A program made the translations under genes and the position numbers. The notes under the pieces were generated by a model that did not search any database, was not told where the DNA came from, and saw only the letters and a program-made list of their open reading frames with translations. A stretch of 64,000 nucleotides of DNA from Candidatus Schmidhempelia bombi str. Bimp (GTDB taxonomy: Bacteria > Pseudomonadota > Gammaproteobacteria > Enterobacterales > Orbaceae), in NCBI RefSeq assembly GCF_000471645.3, contig NZ_AWGA01000063.1, positions 1 to 64,000 of the forward strand, read 5' to 3'. Shown one piece after another: positions 9,704 through 19,373 of this stretch. Each line of letters begins with the position of its first letter. The first letter of the stretch is position 1.

Positions 9704-10501
9704 CTACTCACCACCTTCATCGTATTGACGACATAAAACCAGGGTCTCTTCTATTAACCTACGTGCAATAGTGCTATAAGGGGGAATAACAGGTAGTGAT
9801 TGATAATGATACCAATCGGCCTCAATCAGCTCCTCAGTATCAATCATTATTTCGCCTGACTCGTAATCAGCTAAGTAAGCTAACATTATTGAGTTGGGAA
9901 AAGGCCAAACTTGCGACGCAACATAACGAATATTTTTTATCGTAATGTTGGTCTCTTCAAATACCTCACGCTGCACCGCTTCCTCTATCGTTTCACCCAC
10001 TTCAACAAAGCCCGCTAGCACCGTATAAATAGGGTTTTGCTGATGTCGAACATGCTTCGCTAATAAAATTTTATTTTTATTACGTATGCCGACAATAATC
10101 GAAGGCGCAATTTGTGGATAGTAGCGCTGCTGACAATAGTTACATAAACAGCACCATTCGGTTTGACTAATAGACATTGGCTTATTGCAGTACCCACAAA
10201 ATTGGTGTGACGCATAAAAATCCGCCAGCTGTACGGCGCGCCCTGCCAATTTGAATAATCCATCGTCGACATTGCCCAATAAGCATTTAAGCCAACACAT
10301 CTCTGCTGGCATTTCATGACCAACAAACCAGACCGTTTGCTCTTTCCAGTGACCGATTTGTTGAGCGGTCAAGCCTGTTAATTGCCATTGCTGGGCATGA
10401 CCATAGGGAATATCACCCTGTGGTAACCATAACTTGCCTTTAGCACTAATAAGCCAAAGCCCCTGTTCACTTCCAGTTAATTTAATTTGAGCAAGTTGCA
10501 T
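9704..10501 (-). CDS. nudC: NADH pyrophosphatase / NAD-cap RNA hydrolase
   Basis: This 265-residue Nudix hydrolase matches NudC, which cleaves NAD(H) to NMN(H) and AMP and removes NAD caps from the 5' ends of RNAs. The zinc ribbon has Cys 102, 105, 120 and 123 (CGYC and CNYC). The Nudix box GFVEVGETIEEAVQREVFEE spans about residues 164-183. The NudC-specific motif SQVWPFPNS, a variant of SQPWPFPxS, follows at 196-204. The start ATG at 10501 gives family length. It is convergent with argR and back to back with the terminator of the yidC operon. Confidence 0.95.
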   Translation of the reverse strand: MQLAQIKLTGSEQGLWLISAKGKLWLPQGDIPYGHAQQWQLTGLTAQQIGHWKEQTVWFVGHEMPAEMCWLKCLLGNVDDGLFKLAGRAVQLADFYASHQFCGYCNKPMSISQTEWCCLCNYCQQRYYPQIAPSIIVGIRNKNKILLAKHVRHQQNPIYTVLAGFVEVGETIEEAVQREVFEETNITIKNIRYVASQVWPFPNSIMLAYLADYESGEIMIDTEELIEADWYHYQSLPVIPPYSTIARRLIEETLVLCRQYDEGGE

Positions 10502-10563
10502 TATTGATACGCCAATGTTTTATGGGTAGACATCACTACCGTAATGATATGTGATGCTCAGAT

Positions 10564-10597
10564 AAAAAAAGAACGATCCTTGGATCGTTCTTTTTTG
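10564..10597. terminator. Strong terminator of the rpmH-rnpA-yidD-yidC operon
   Basis: A perfect 15-bp stem, AAAAAAGAACGATCC (10565-10579) with its complement (10582-10596), has a 2-base turn and A/T runs on both sides. It lies 6 bases beyond the yidC stop on the minus strand and could also stop plus-strand transcripts. Confidence 0.9.
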
Positions 10598-10602
10598 CTC
10601 GC

Positions 10603-12234
10603 TTATTTTTTCTTTTTCTTCTCATGAAGACCTTTTCTCTCAAGCTCCCAATAAATAATTTTTTGTTGGGCAATAGTAAAAATATTACTAACAGTGTAGT
10701 AAAGCACTAAGCCTGATGGGAACCATAGGAAGAAAACGGTAAAGATGACAGGCATAAACATCATCATCTTTTGTTGCATCGGATCAGTAACTGGCGTCGG
10801 TGACATCTTCTGAATTAAGAACATCGTACCACCCATTAATAGTGGCAGAATATAATAAGGATCCTGTGCCGATAAATCCTGAATCCATAATGCAAATGGT
10901 GCATGGCGCAATTCAACTGAATTACCTAACATATAGTATAATGCGAGGAAAATTGGCATTTGAATTAATACCGGCAGACACCCACCTAACGGATTCACTT
11001 TTTCTTGACGATAAAGTGCCATCGTTTCTTGGCTTAAACGTTGTCTATCATCACCATAGCGTTCTTTTAATGCTTGTAAGCGTGGTTGCAATACTTTCAT
11101 TCTCGCCATTGAACGATACTGTGCACGGGTTAAAGGGAATAAAATACCACGCACAATAAATGTGATGATAATAATTGCCACGCCCCAATTAGTCACAAAA
11201 CTTTGAATAAATTTTAACAAATGAAATAGTGGTTGGGATAAGAACCATAACCAGCCATAGTCTACGATAAGATCAAGATGTTTAGCTGTTGCTGCCAATT
11301 GATCCTGAAGTTCAGGACCTAACCACAAACTTGCTTTAAGTACTTGTTCTGATGCTGGGGCAATAGTGATGGTTTCACCTTTAAATCCAACTAAAGCAAC
11401 ACTGTTCTTATTAACCGATTTAGTATAAAGCACATTATCTTGATTTTGTGCAGGAACCCAAGCTGAAGCAAAATAGTGCTGTAACATCGCCACCCAGCCA
11501 TGTTGGGTAGATTCATTCAGATTACGTTTACTAATTTCATCAAAATCATATTTTGAGTAATTGCTATTATCACTTGAAAAGGCAGCGCCACGATAAGCAT
11601 GTTGCCCCAAGCCACTGCCACCTTCTGTGGTTGCATTTTCTGGTAACTTCATGGTTTGTTTTAACTGACCATACATAGCGACGTCAATCGGTTGAGATGT
11701 CTGGTTAGTAATATGATAATTCACATCAATAGCATATTTACCGCGATGTAATACAAACTCTTTAACAAAGACTTTACCGTTTTCTGTGTAAGTCATTGGA
11801 ATATGCAGTTCATCCACCCCATCCGCTAGTTCAAATTGCTGTTGTGCTACCGTATAGATTGGACGTAAGCCGCCTTGTAAGGTACTATCAGGCCCATCAC
11901 GGCCAATAAGCCCGCTTTCAGCAATATAGATGAAGTCAGGATGCGTCATTAGCAACTGATAAGGTTGATCGGATTTTAGTGTCTGATCATATTTAAGCAA
12001 CTGAGCAGATTGTATATCACCACCATAAGTATTAATGGTTAATGATAAAACGTCAGATTTAACAGTAATCAATTGACTTAACTGAGTGCCATCAGCACTT
12101 TTATTAACAAGTTGACCTGCAGTCTGATCGATCTTTTCAGGTTTTGGCGCTAGCTTATCTGCATGCCAAGTTTGCCAAATCATGAGAGACACAAAAAGTA
12201 ATGCCATGAAAAAAATATTACGTTGAGATGTCAT
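10603..12234 (-). CDS. yidC: Membrane protein insertase YidC
   Basis: YidC inserts and folds inner-membrane proteins alone or with SecYEG. From the ATG at 12234 the protein has 543 residues (E. coli 548): a first membrane segment at about 6-23 ([18 protein letters not shown]), a large periplasmic P1 domain, then the five-segment insertase core with [15 protein letters not shown], the conserved groove Arg, [20 protein letters not shown] and [12 protein letters not shown], ending in a Lys-rich tail. This start is preferred over one 17 codons upstream, because the upstream one lies inside yidD and the family starts with a form of M-SQRN. It is the last gene of the rpmH operon, 19 bases after yidD. 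Confidence 0.96.
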   Translation of the reverse strand: MTSQRNIFFMALLFVSLMIWQTWHADKLAPKPEKIDQTAGQLVNKSADGTQLSQLITVKSDVLSLTINTYGGDIQSAQLLKYDQTLKSDQPYQLLMTHPDFIYIAESGLIGRDGPDSTLQGGLRPIYTVAQQQFELADGVDELHIPMTYTENGKVFVKEFVLHRGKYAIDVNYHITNQTSQPIDVAMYGQLKQTMKLPENATTEGGSGLGQHAYRGAAFSSDNSNYSKYDFDEISKRNLNESTQHGWVAMLQHYFASAWVPAQNQDNVLYTKSVNKNSVALVGFKGETITIAPASEQVLKASLWLGPELQDQLAATAKHLDLIVDYGWLWFLSQPLFHLLKFIQSFVTNWGVAIIIITFIVRGILFPLTRAQYRSMARMKVLQPRLQALKERYGDDRQRLSQETMALYRQEKVNPLGGCLPVLIQMPIFLALYYMLGNSVELRHAPFALWIQDLSAQDPYYILPLLMGGTMFLIQKMSPTPVTDPMQQKMMMFMPVIFTVFFLWFPSGLVLYYTVSNIFTIAQQKIIYWELERKGLHEKKKKK

Positions 12235-12253
12235 TAGTGTTTTCTCTATAAAA

Positions 12254-12505
12254 TCAATCTTTTGGTGGAACTGGATCTTCGCCACCAGCGTGTAAAGGAT
12301 GACATTTTAATATACGTTTAACCATTAGCCAACTACCTTTTAACAAACCAAAGCGACGAATAGCAACGATAGCATAATGAGAACAAGTCGGTTGAAAACG
12401 ACAATGTGGACCTAATAACGGACTAATAAATCGTTGATAACCACGTATTAGTAAAATTAGACCTTTTGCTCCATAAGAAGTGATGTGCGTTTGATTCGAT
12501 GACAT
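12254..12505 (-). CDS. yidD: Membrane protein insertion efficiency factor YidD
   Basis: An 83-residue protein of the YidD family, a small membrane-associated protein that helps YidC-dependent insertion. Highly conserved motifs are [32 protein letters not shown], and [18 protein letters not shown], with the three conserved cysteines. Its start lies inside the end of rnpA (49-base overlap), an arrangement also known in enteric bacteria. It belongs to the rpmH-rnpA-yidD-yidC operon. Confidence 0.95.
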   Translation of the reverse strand: MSSNQTHITSYGAKGLILLIRGYQRFISPLLGPHCRFQPTCSHYAIVAIRRFGLLKGSWLMVKRILKCHPLHAGGEDPVPPKD

Positions 12506-12828
12506 AACTGCCCCAACAGTTCAATAACTTGCTGATTATCTAGACCTATCACAGCCGTACGAACCATAAGTACAAAATCCATCTTCGGCAATTGATACTG
12601 GTTTAAGCGATAGAATTCACGCGCAAGACGCTTAATGCGATTACGATCATGGGCACGCTTAAGCTGCTTTTTAGCAATAGCAAAACCTAATCTAGGATAA
12701 GCAAGCTGATTATTACGCGCTAAGATAGTTATGTACGGAGAACCCGCTCGCAGCGGCTCCTGAAAGACATAACCAAAACTGGCGGGAGTTAACAGACGTA
12801 ACTCCCGAGGGAATGTGAGCTTAACCAC
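12457..12828 (-). CDS. rnpA: Ribonuclease P protein component
   Basis: A 123-residue basic protein that binds RNase P RNA and helps cleave the 5' leader from tRNA precursors. The start [22 protein letters not shown] matches enteric RnpA closely, and the RNR signature is seen as [18 protein letters not shown]. It lies 27 bases downstream of rpmH and overlaps yidD by 49 bases. Confidence 0.96.
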   Translation of the reverse strand: MVKLTFPRELRLLTPASFGYVFQEPLRAGSPYITILARNNQLAYPRLGFAIAKKQLKRAHDRNRIKRLAREFYRLNQYQLPKMDFVLMVRTAVIGLDNQQVIELLGQLCHRIKRTSLLMEQKV

Positions 12829-12855
12829 TCAACAATTCAAATAACAAGCAGAAAA

Positions 12856-13005
<150 letters not shown>

Positions 13006-13071
13006 TTATACCTAAATCAAAATTATCATTATTTAAAATAGGGAAAGCCCTACATCGATTAAGAGGTCAAA

Positions 13072-13100
13072 ATTCTACCTATAAATCACTAATTAGTCAA
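13072..13100 (-). promoter_or_regulatory. Promoter of the rpmH operon
   Basis: On the minus strand, TTGACT (13095-13100) and TAGAAT (13072-13077) are separated by 17 bases, giving a leader of about 65 bases before rpmH. The match to sigma-70 consensus is strong, as expected for a ribosomal protein operon. A second TTGAC lies a little further upstream. Confidence 0.7.
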
Positions 13101-13492
13101 TGATAAATCCGTCAATTATTACCTTTTATACTTAAGGTCCAAATTGGATTAACTAGTAAATCGAGTCTAAAATAATTAAGCATATTCAATCCATCTTTTT
13201 AGTAAAATAAAAAACTAATGTGATTAACTAATTCATGCCGTTTATTTAATTACATAGACATTGGATTAAATCTCCCATTTCCTTTATAAAATAGACTTAT
13301 TAATTTATTTTTACCTAAAATTTAAATAATAATTAACCATTTAACAATCAAATAAATAGTATAAAACGATTAAAATTATATGGTCTTTATATAGATTTCT
13401 TTTCTATATAAAAGTAGGATAAGCCGACTATTGAAAAATGGAATAGTACTGATGTTATCAGTACTTATGTTTACTAAAGGAAGGAGCAAATA
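13101..13492. promoter_or_regulatory. AT-rich intergenic region with two hairpins before yeaQ
   Basis: No gene is visible in this AT-rich stretch. Two perfect inverted repeats precede the membrane-protein gene: TTTATATAGA/TCTATATAAA (13386-13412, 7-base loop) and AGTACTGAT/ATCAGTACT (13445-13465, 3-base loop). The second ends about 15 bases before the ribosome-binding site AAGGAAGGAG. They may be leader hairpins or operators. I looked for DnaA boxes (TTATNCACA), since this side of rpmH is often oriC, and saw none. Confidence 0.45.
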
Positions 13493-13738
13493 ATGGGAAT
13501 TATTACTTGGATTATTTTAGGTCTTATCGCTGGCTGGTTAGCTAAATTTTTTATGCCAATTGGTAGTGTGGGCGTGGTAAAAACCATGTTATTAGGGATT
13601 GCAGGAGCTTTGATTGGTGGCTATATCAGCACCTTCTTTGGCTGGGGTTCCGTAACTGGTTTTAATTTCCCAAGCATTATTATTTCAGTCTTAGGCGCAA
13701 TTGCTTTAATTTATGTTTATCGTTTATTGAAAAAATAA
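13493..13738 (+). CDS. GlsB/YeaQ/YmgE-family small membrane protein
   Basis: An 81-residue protein of the GlsB/YeaQ/YmgE (transglycosylase-associated protein) family. Three hydrophobic segments are seen at about 3-20, 31-50 and 57-77. The Gly-rich signatures IIWIILGLIAGWLAKF-like ITWIILGLIAGWLAKF and LLGIAGALIGGYI match the family. In E. coli its members are stress-associated inner-membrane proteins of unknown biochemical role. It has a strong ribosome-binding site (AAGGAAGGAG), its own terminator and two hairpins upstream, so it is transcribed alone. Confidence 0.9.
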   Translation: MGIITWIILGLIAGWLAKFFMPIGSVGVVKTMLLGIAGALIGGYISTFFGWGSVTGFNFPSIIISVLGAIALIYVYRLLKK

Positions 13739-13749
13739 TGAATTAATAT

Positions 13750-13793
13750 AGTCATAGCCATAAAAAAGCTGTTTTTATGGCTATGACTTTCCC
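13750..13793 (+). terminator. Terminator after the GlsB/YeaQ gene
   Basis: A perfect 17-bp stem, AGTCATAGCCATAAAAA (13750-13766) with its complement (13772-13788), has a 5-base loop and is followed by T residues. It begins 12 bases after the stop codon. Confidence 0.85.
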
Positions 13794-13906
13794 CTCTTTT
13801 TAGGTTGTTCGACCTTCATACTTCCATTATTTATTAACTTATTATATTTTTTTATATCCCTTACCCGCTTATCAGATTTATTTGCATCACAATTGGTAGC
13901 TACCTA

Positions 13907-13966
13907 TTGACACATAAAACAGAATCGTTAATGCTATATCTTATATGACGTATATAACGTCATATA
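13907..13966 (+). promoter_or_regulatory. Palindrome and TTGACA box upstream of the lysC leader
   Basis: A perfect TTGACA hexamer (13907-13912) is a -35 candidate, though no good -10 sits at the right spacing. About 30 bases on, a perfect 9-bp inverted repeat, TATATGACG (13942-13950) and CGTCATATA (13958-13966), flanks a 7-base AT centre. This looks like an operator for a dimeric regulator, or a hairpin. It lies ahead of the lysine riboswitch. Confidence 0.35.
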
Positions 13967-14029
13967 GCGTCCATTTGGACAAAACGATTTTATATTGTTA
14001 TCGATCACACAACATAATTCAGAGTAGAG

Positions 14030-14180
14030 ATATAAAGAAGAGGCACATTACTCAGGCAAGCTATTTTAGGCATTAATGCGATTAATTTTAGCTAAAGGGA
14101 AATAATGCCAAGGTTTGGTCCTTAATCATCATAAGATCAAATCGACCACAGGGGCTAATCCCTTTGGGTTGTCACCTTAT
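14030..14180 (+). ncRNA. Lysine riboswitch (L box) in the lysC leader
   Basis: Three blocks of the L-box consensus occur in order and spacing: AGAGGCACATTACTCAGG (about 14039-14056), AAAGGGAAATAATGCCAAGG (about 14094-14113), and GGGTTGTCACC (14166-14176) closing the aptamer. These correspond to AGAGGTGC, AAAGGGGA-GCCGAAG and GGCTGTCA of known lysine riboswitches. The element lies about 110 bases before lysC, the standard target, and should lower aspartokinase III synthesis when lysine is plentiful. I see no strong T-run terminator after it, so control may act on translation or RNA decay. Exact ends are approximate. Confidence 0.75.
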
Positions 14181-14216
14181 TATTTAATATGATTATTAAA
14201 ATGGGTGGAGCGCTTC

Positions 14217-14351
14217 ATGGTTAAAACTGCGTTATTTAATCTTTTTCGCTCGAACCTTTGTTCAAAACCTTTTTTGATACGAGGAATTCATGAATACAGT
14301 AGCCAATCACGATTTTGTGATAGCCAAATTTGGTGGTACCAGTGTCGCTGA
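14217..14351 (+). other. Possible upstream open frame overlapping the lysC start
   Basis: An ATG at 14217 with TGGAG 6 bases upstream opens 44 codons (MVKTALFNLFRSNLCSKP...) that run out of frame across the lysC start and stop at 14349-14351. It lies between the riboswitch and lysC. It may be chance, or a translated leader that influences lysC initiation. No similarity to a known peptide is recognised. Confidence 0.25.
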
Positions 14352-15663
14352 TTATCAGTCGATGTGCCATAGTATTGATATCGTCTTATCTAATCCTAAT
14401 ATTAAAGTGGTAGTGCTTTCTGCCTCAGCTGGAATCACCAATTTGCTGGTAGCGCTAGCTGAAGGACGTAATCCAGATATCCGTGAGCAACACATCCAGA
14501 AAATTCAAGCAATACAATACGAAATTCTGCAGCATTTAACCGATAATCAAACGGCAAAAGCGTATATTGATCAAATCATTGTCAATATTAGTGCACTATC
14601 CGAAGCCGCAAGTTTAGCGACCTCATGCGCTTTGACAGATGAATTAGTGAGCCATGGTGAATTAATGTCATCTTATCTATTTACGCAATTGCTCAAACAA
14701 AAACAGGTTAATGCGATATGGTTTGATGTGCGTAAAGTATTGCGTACTGATGACAACTTTGGTAAAGCAGCGCCTCAATTCAAACAAATTAAACAACTTT
14801 GTTGTGCCCATTTAAAATCTATAACCGAAAAACAATTAGTTATCACTCAAGGTTTTATCGGTAGTGAACTGAGCGGTAAAACCACCACGCTTGGACGTGG
14901 GGGCAGCGACTATTCCGCGGCGCTTTTAGGCGAAGCATTAAATGCAACTCGTATTGATATCTGGACAGATGTCGCTGGCATTTATACCACCGATCCAAGA
15001 ATTACTCCTAATGCTAAACGAATTGATGATATTACGTTTGCTGAAGCCTCAGAAATGGCCACATTTGGTGCGAAAGTATTACATCCTGCAACGTTAGTTC
15101 CCGCGGTACGTAGTAATATTCCTGTGTTCGTTGGTTCAAGTAAAGCGCCAGAAGAAGGGGGGACAATTGTTTATAATTCCAAAAATATTACTTCCACCTT
15201 ACCTTTATTTAGAGCTATTGCTCTGCGTCGTAAACAGACCTTATTAACGTTACATAGTTTAAATATGTTGCATGCACATGGTTTTTTAGCCAACGTGTTT
15301 GATATTATGGCAAGACATAATATTTCCGTTGATCTCGTCACGACGTCAGAAGTAAATATAGCTTTAACATTAGATACAGCAGGGACGAATACCAATGGCA
15401 ATAATTTATTAACGGATGAATTGCTTAAAGAATTATCTGAATTATGTCATGTACAGGTAGAAGATAATCTAGCTTTAGTCGCTATCATTGGTAATCAATT
15501 AACCGAAGCCAAGGGAATGACGACGCAAGTTTTCAATACGTTATCTTCTTTTAGCATTCGCCTTTCTTGTTACGGTGCGAGTACGCATAATATTTGCTTT
15601 CTCGTTAATAGTAATGATGCCGATACTCTGGTGCAAAAATTACACCACAGCCTTTTCGAATAA
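14290..15663 (+). CDS. lysC: Lysine-sensitive aspartokinase III
   Basis: This 457-residue enzyme phosphorylates aspartate, the first step toward lysine, threonine and methionine, and is inhibited by lysine. The kinase domain covers about residues 8-290: KFGGTSVAD at 13-21, GITNLLVALAEG, DELVSHGELMSSYL, TTLGRGGSDYSAALL, and WTDVAGIYTTDPRITPNAKR. The C-terminal tandem ACT domains hold the lysine-site sequence HNISVDLVTTSEVNIALTLD. Length and sequence follow LysC of E. coli (449 residues), not the ThrA/MetL fusions. The ribosome-binding site is GAGG 6 bases before the ATG. A lysine riboswitch precedes the gene and a terminator follows, so it is a single-gene unit. Confidence 0.96.
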   Translation: MNTVANHDFVIAKFGGTSVADYQSMCHSIDIVLSNPNIKVVVLSASAGITNLLVALAEGRNPDIREQHIQKIQAIQYEILQHLTDNQTAKAYIDQIIVNISALSEAASLATSCALTDELVSHGELMSSYLFTQLLKQKQVNAIWFDVRKVLRTDDNFGKAAPQFKQIKQLCCAHLKSITEKQLVITQGFIGSELSGKTTTLGRGGSDYSAALLGEALNATRIDIWTDVAGIYTTDPRITPNAKRIDDITFAEASEMATFGAKVLHPATLVPAVRSNIPVFVGSSKAPEEGGTIVYNSKNITSTLPLFRAIALRRKQTLLTLHSLNMLHAHGFLANVFDIMARHNISVDLVTTSEVNIALTLDTAGTNTNGNNLLTDELLKELSELCHVQVEDNLALVAIIGNQLTEAKGMTTQVFNTLSSFSIRLSCYGASTHNICFLVNSNDADTLVQKLHHSLFE

Positions 15664-15674
15664 TCATGGTATGA

Positions 15675-15710
15675 CAATCAGATGATGTCTCTCATCATCT
15701 GATTGATTTA
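15675..15710 (+). terminator. Terminator of lysC
   Basis: A 13-bp perfect stem, CAATCAGATGATG (15675-15687) with CATCATCTGATTG (15693-15705), has a 5-base loop and is followed by ATTTAT. It begins 11 bases after the lysC stop. Confidence 0.75.
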
Positions 15711-15876
15711 TCCAATTAAATCTATATTTATTTGTCTATATATTGTTTTAGGATTATTCATTATTTGCATATAAATAGACAACTGCTTACGCTTCTATTT
15801 AAGTTGTTACGTGTATTTAAAGCGACTAACCTATCCCAAGTAAGAGTCGTGTTACATTTCTAATTTAATTAAAATT

Positions 15877-15900
15877 TTGGTATATTAAATTAAATACCAA
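15877..15900 (+). promoter_or_regulatory. Inverted repeat upstream of cysS
   Basis: TTGGTAT (15877-15883) and ATACCAA (15894-15900) form a 7-10-7 inverted repeat about 45 bases before the cysS ATG, in the expected promoter zone. It could be an operator or a leader hairpin. No known site type is recognised. Confidence 0.3.
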
Positions 15901-15945
15901 CTCATATCATAGTTTATACTTAACAACTACAACGGATAATTAGTC

Positions 15946-17337
15946 ATGCTTAAGATCTTCAACACCCTGACCCGAGAAAAGGAAGCGTTTAATCCCATCC
16001 ACCCAAATAAAGTAGGAATGTATGTCTGTGGTGTCACGATTTATGACTTGTGTCATATTGGTCACGGACGTACCTTTGTTGCTTTTGATGTTGTGAGTCG
16101 TTATTTACGTTTTTTAGGTTATCAATTAACTTATGTGCGTAATATTACCGATGTTGATGATAAAATTATTAAACGAGCACGAGAAAACGGGGAATCGTGT
16201 CAACAACTCACTGAGCGCATGTTAACCGAGATGTATCGAGATTTTGATGCATTAAATATCCAACGTCCTGATCAAGAGCCACGTGCGACTGCGCATATGG
16301 CTGATATTATTGAATTAGTTAATACTCTTATTAAACGCGGTCATGCTTATGTTGCCACTAACGGAGATGTAATGTTCTCCGTTGAAAGTGATAACCATTA
16401 CGGATTATTGTCTCGACAAAATTTAGAACAGCTACAAGCTGGAGCACGTGTAGAAGTAACCGAGGTAAAACGTAATCCAATGGATTTTGTGCTCTGGAAA
16501 ATGTCAAAACCGAATGAACCAAGTTGGGACTCCCCATGGGGAAAAGGTCGTCCGGGTTGGCATATTGAATGTTCAGCAATGAATAACAATGTCTTGGGTC
16601 ATCATTTTGACATTCATGGTGGCGGTGCTGATTTAATGTTCCCTCATCATGAAAATGAAATTGCTCAATCGACTTGTGCTCACGATGGACAATACGTTAA
16701 TTATTGGATGCACTCTGGCATGGTGATGGTCGATCATGAAAAAATGTCCAAATCATTAGGCAATTTTTTTACTATTCGTGATGTTCTTAAACATTATGAT
16801 GCCGAAAGTGTAAGATATTTTTTACTCTCTGGTCATTATCGTAGTCAACTTAATTATAGTGAAGAAAATCTAAAACAAGCAAGAATCGCACTTGAGAGAT
16901 GGTATACCGCCTTGCGTGATACACATAATGTTGAAATGGATTATCAAGATAATCCTTACTATCACCGCTTTTGTATGGCAATGAATGACGATTTCAATAC
17001 CCCTGAGGCCTATTCAGTACTATTTGATCTTGCTTCGGAAATTAATAAAGCCAAAGCAGAAGACAACTTACTGAAAGCAAACCAATCAGCTACATTATTA
17101 CGTTATCTTGCTAATAATGTACTAGGACTATTAACCCAAGATCCGCAAGCCTTTTTACAAGGCAAGAATGATGAGGTTGATGTCGCTCATATAGAAGCCC
17201 TAATTAAGCAGCGTAATGAGGCCCGAGCAACTAAAAATTGGGCACTTGCTGATGCTGCCCGTGATCAGCTAAATCAGTTAAATATTGTTCTTGAAGATGG
17301 TCCGACAGGTACTACTTGGCGTAAAAAAAGTCTTTAA
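15946..17337 (+). CDS. cysS: Cysteinyl-tRNA synthetase
   Basis: A 463-residue class I aminoacyl-tRNA synthetase that charges tRNA-Cys. The HIGH motif is seen at 37-40 ([13 protein letters not shown]) and the KMSKS motif near 268 ([13 protein letters not shown]). The zinc site that selects cysteine is complete: Cys 28 (YVCGVT), the Cys of WHIECSAMN, and His/Glu in [11 protein letters not shown]. Length matches the family (461 in E. coli). It is flanked by terminators on both sides and stands alone. Confidence 0.97.
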   Translation: MLKIFNTLTREKEAFNPIHPNKVGMYVCGVTIYDLCHIGHGRTFVAFDVVSRYLRFLGYQLTYVRNITDVDDKIIKRARENGESCQQLTERMLTEMYRDFDALNIQRPDQEPRATAHMADIIELVNTLIKRGHAYVATNGDVMFSVESDNHYGLLSRQNLEQLQAGARVEVTEVKRNPMDFVLWKMSKPNEPSWDSPWGKGRPGWHIECSAMNNNVLGHHFDIHGGGADLMFPHHENEIAQSTCAHDGQYVNYWMHSGMVMVDHEKMSKSLGNFFTIRDVLKHYDAESVRYFLLSGHYRSQLNYSEENLKQARIALERWYTALRDTHNVEMDYQDNPYYHRFCMAMNDDFNTPEAYSVLFDLASEINKAKAEDNLLKANQSATLLRYLANNVLGLLTQDPQAFLQGKNDEVDVAHIEALIKQRNEARATKNWALADAARDQLNQLNIVLEDGPTGTTWRKKSL

Positions 17338-17343
17338 ATAGCT

Positions 17344-17390
17344 TTATCATAAAATCAACTAATTACAATGATTAGTTGATTTTATGATAA
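17344..17390. terminator. Terminator of cysS
   Basis: A perfect 20-bp inverted repeat (17344-17363 with 17371-17390) has a 7-base loop and begins 6 bases after the cysS stop. Each arm contains an ATAAAATCAAC/GTTGATTTTAT block. The symmetry suggests it could also stop transcripts from the other side. Confidence 0.75.
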
Positions 17391-17586
17391 GTATCCACTA
17401 TCTACTCCTTTAGCCCTACCCTTGCTATTTTTAATTAACCTAAAATAAGCGTCGATAGTAAGAAATAAGTAATAATTAGCCTTATTCCTCTTTAAATTAC
17501 CAGAGACCAATTGAACATAAGATAAACCGATGACCTTATCTTTTTGGTACTAAAAAATCTGCTTCGCCATAGAAACTATCATTAAC

Positions 17587-18372
17587 TTAATCGTTCAATG
17601 AGTTAGAATGAGTTGGTTTATCAGCTAGCTGGCGGTCAATAGAAGATAACATACCCCGCAATATATTTAATTCTTGTACTTCTGGTCTTGCACGCGTATA
17701 TAAACGACGTAAGCGATTAATAACCTGCCCTGGATGATTAGTTTTAATAAATTGCGTATTAATCAAGGTTTTTTCCAAATGCTCATAAAATCGCTCTAAC
17801 TCTTCGGATTGTGGATATTCCCTCGCTTTTTCTGGTGACATAAAATGGTCTGGCTGAGATGATCTCGCTAACATTGCCATACGAATTTCATAAGTCAATA
17901 TTTGTACCGACATGGCAAGATTTAATGAACTATATTCGGGATTCGCTGAGATAGCGACATGATAATGGCATTTTTGTAACTCGTCATTCGTTAATCCTAC
18001 CCGTTCCCGACCAAACACTAAGGCAACCTGCCCCTCATACGCTTCGCTTACTATTTTCTCGCCGCAAGCACGCGATGCCAATACTGGCCATTGTAAACTA
18101 CGTGAACGGGCGCTGGCGCCAATAACCAAACGACAGTCACCAATCGCTTCATCTAAGCTACGGGTAATCGTTGCATTTTTAATAATATCACTCGCCCCAG
18201 CGGCTAACGAAATCGCCTGTGAATCGGGTTTGACAATAGGATTAACCAAATAAAGATCAGAAATCCCCATCGTCTTCATGGCTCTTGCCGCTGACCCCAT
18301 ATTACCCGTATGCGATGTTTCGACTAATACAATGCGCACGCGATCTAAACAAGAAAAATTATTGATTGTCAT
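17587..18372 (-). CDS. trmJ: tRNA (cytidine/uridine-2'-O-)-methyltransferase TrmJ
   Basis: From the ATG at 18372 the protein has 261 residues (E. coli 246). TrmJ methylates the 2'-O of residue 32 in several tRNAs and belongs to the SPOUT (trefoil-knot) methyltransferases. Motifs are [20 protein letters not shown] at the N-terminus, [20 protein letters not shown], the cofactor knot [17 protein letters not shown], and [17 protein letters not shown]. The start at 18372 is chosen because the family begins close to [11 protein letters not shown]; a start 32 codons upstream would add a tail that matches nothing. It is divergent from suhB, as in E. coli. Confidence 0.95.
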   Translation of the reverse strand: MTINNFSCLDRVRIVLVETSHTGNMGSAARAMKTMGISDLYLVNPIVKPDSQAISLAAGASDIIKNATITRSLDEAIGDCRLVIGASARSRSLQWPVLASRACGEKIVSEAYEGQVALVFGRERVGLTNDELQKCHYHVAISANPEYSSLNLAMSVQILTYEIRMAMLARSSQPDHFMSPEKAREYPQSEELERFYEHLEKTLINTQFIKTNHPGQVINRLRRLYTRARPEVQELNILRGMLSSIDRQLADKPTHSNSLND

Positions 18373-18518
18373 ATTATTGCCACAATTATTCGAAATATTA
18401 CCAGTTATAATAACACAGAGGTGGTCAAGGTACGATAAATACTGGTATACTATGCGCCGAAATTGCATGACAATAGCAATTGTCAGTTCTGTTCTTTAAC
18501 ATCAATTGGAAAAAACTT

Positions 18519-19322
18519 ATGCATCCTATGCTAAATATTGCTGTGCGCGCGGCACGTAAAGCGGGCAATTTAATTATTCGATCACATGAAAATCCTGATT
18601 CAATTCAAGTAGATAAAAAAAGTGCTAATGATTTTGCAACGAATATTGATCGTGCAGCTGAAGCCTTAATTATTGAAACGATTAAGCGTGCTTATCCTGA
18701 TCATACAATTATTGGCGAAGAAAGCGGTTTGGCTAAAGGTAACGATAGCGAAACGCAATGGATTATTGACCCAATTGATGGTACAACTAACTTTATTAAA
18801 GGTTTTCCTCACTTCTCTATTTCTATCGCAGTACGTGTAAAAGGTCGTACTGAAGTCGGTGTTGTTTATGATCCAATGCGTAATGAGCTATATACGGCAT
18901 CTCGTGGTCAAGGAGCACAATTAAATGGTTATCGCATTCGCGTGTCTAATGCTAAGGATCTTAACGGCACATTGCTGGCAACGGGTTTACCTTTTAAAGC
19001 GAAACAATTCAGCGAAAATTATTTTCGTGTAATGGAAAAATTATTTACCAAAGTCGCCGATTTTCGACGTACTGGTTCAGCGGCGCTTGATTTAGCTTAT
19101 GTTGCTGCAGGACGGGTTGATGGCTTTTTTGAAATCGGTTTAAAACCGTGGGATATTGCTGCTGGTGAAATTATTTTACGCGAAGCGGGTGGTGTCATCA
19201 CTGATTTTGCTGGTGGTGTAAACTATATGGCTTCAGGTAATATTGTTGCTGGTAATCCTAAACTGGTTAAAGACTTTATCAGTTTTACTCAAAATGATTG
19301 GATTGATGTTTTAAAACGTTAA
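18519..19322 (+). CDS. suhB: Inositol-1-monophosphatase / transcription antitermination factor SuhB
   Basis: From the ATG at 18519 the protein has 267 residues, the same as E. coli SuhB. SuhB is an inositol-monophosphatase-fold protein that also joins the Nus complex for antitermination on rRNA operons. Metal-binding motifs are intact: EESG near residue 67, DPIDGTTNFIKG, and KPWDIAAGE. The start MHPMLNIAVRAARKAG matches the family, which is why an upstream start (18480) is rejected. An extended -10 (TGGTATACT, ending at 18451) is a promoter candidate without a clear -35. It is divergent from trmJ. Confidence 0.96.
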   Translation: MHPMLNIAVRAARKAGNLIIRSHENPDSIQVDKKSANDFATNIDRAAEALIIETIKRAYPDHTIIGEESGLAKGNDSETQWIIDPIDGTTNFIKGFPHFSISIAVRVKGRTEVGVVYDPMRNELYTASRGQGAQLNGYRIRVSNAKDLNGTLLATGLPFKAKQFSENYFRVMEKLFTKVADFRRTGSAALDLAYVAAGRVDGFFEIGLKPWDIAAGEIILREAGGVITDFAGGVNYMASGNIVAGNPKLVKDFISFTQNDWIDVLKR

Positions 19323-19341
19323 CTCGCTATTTATATTATTT

Positions 19342-19373
19342 ATCTCTCTTACTTAAAGTAAGAGAGATTTTCC
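19342..19373 (+). terminator. Terminator of suhB
   Basis: A 12-bp stem, ATCTCTCTTACT (19342-19353) with AGTAAGAGAGAT (19357-19368), has a 3-base loop and is followed by TTTT. It begins 20 bases after the suhB stop. Confidence 0.85.

Noticed and set aside
12235-12285. 17-residue N-terminal extension of YidC
   Set aside because: It overlaps yidD coding sequence and is absent from the family, whose start matches the ATG at 12234.
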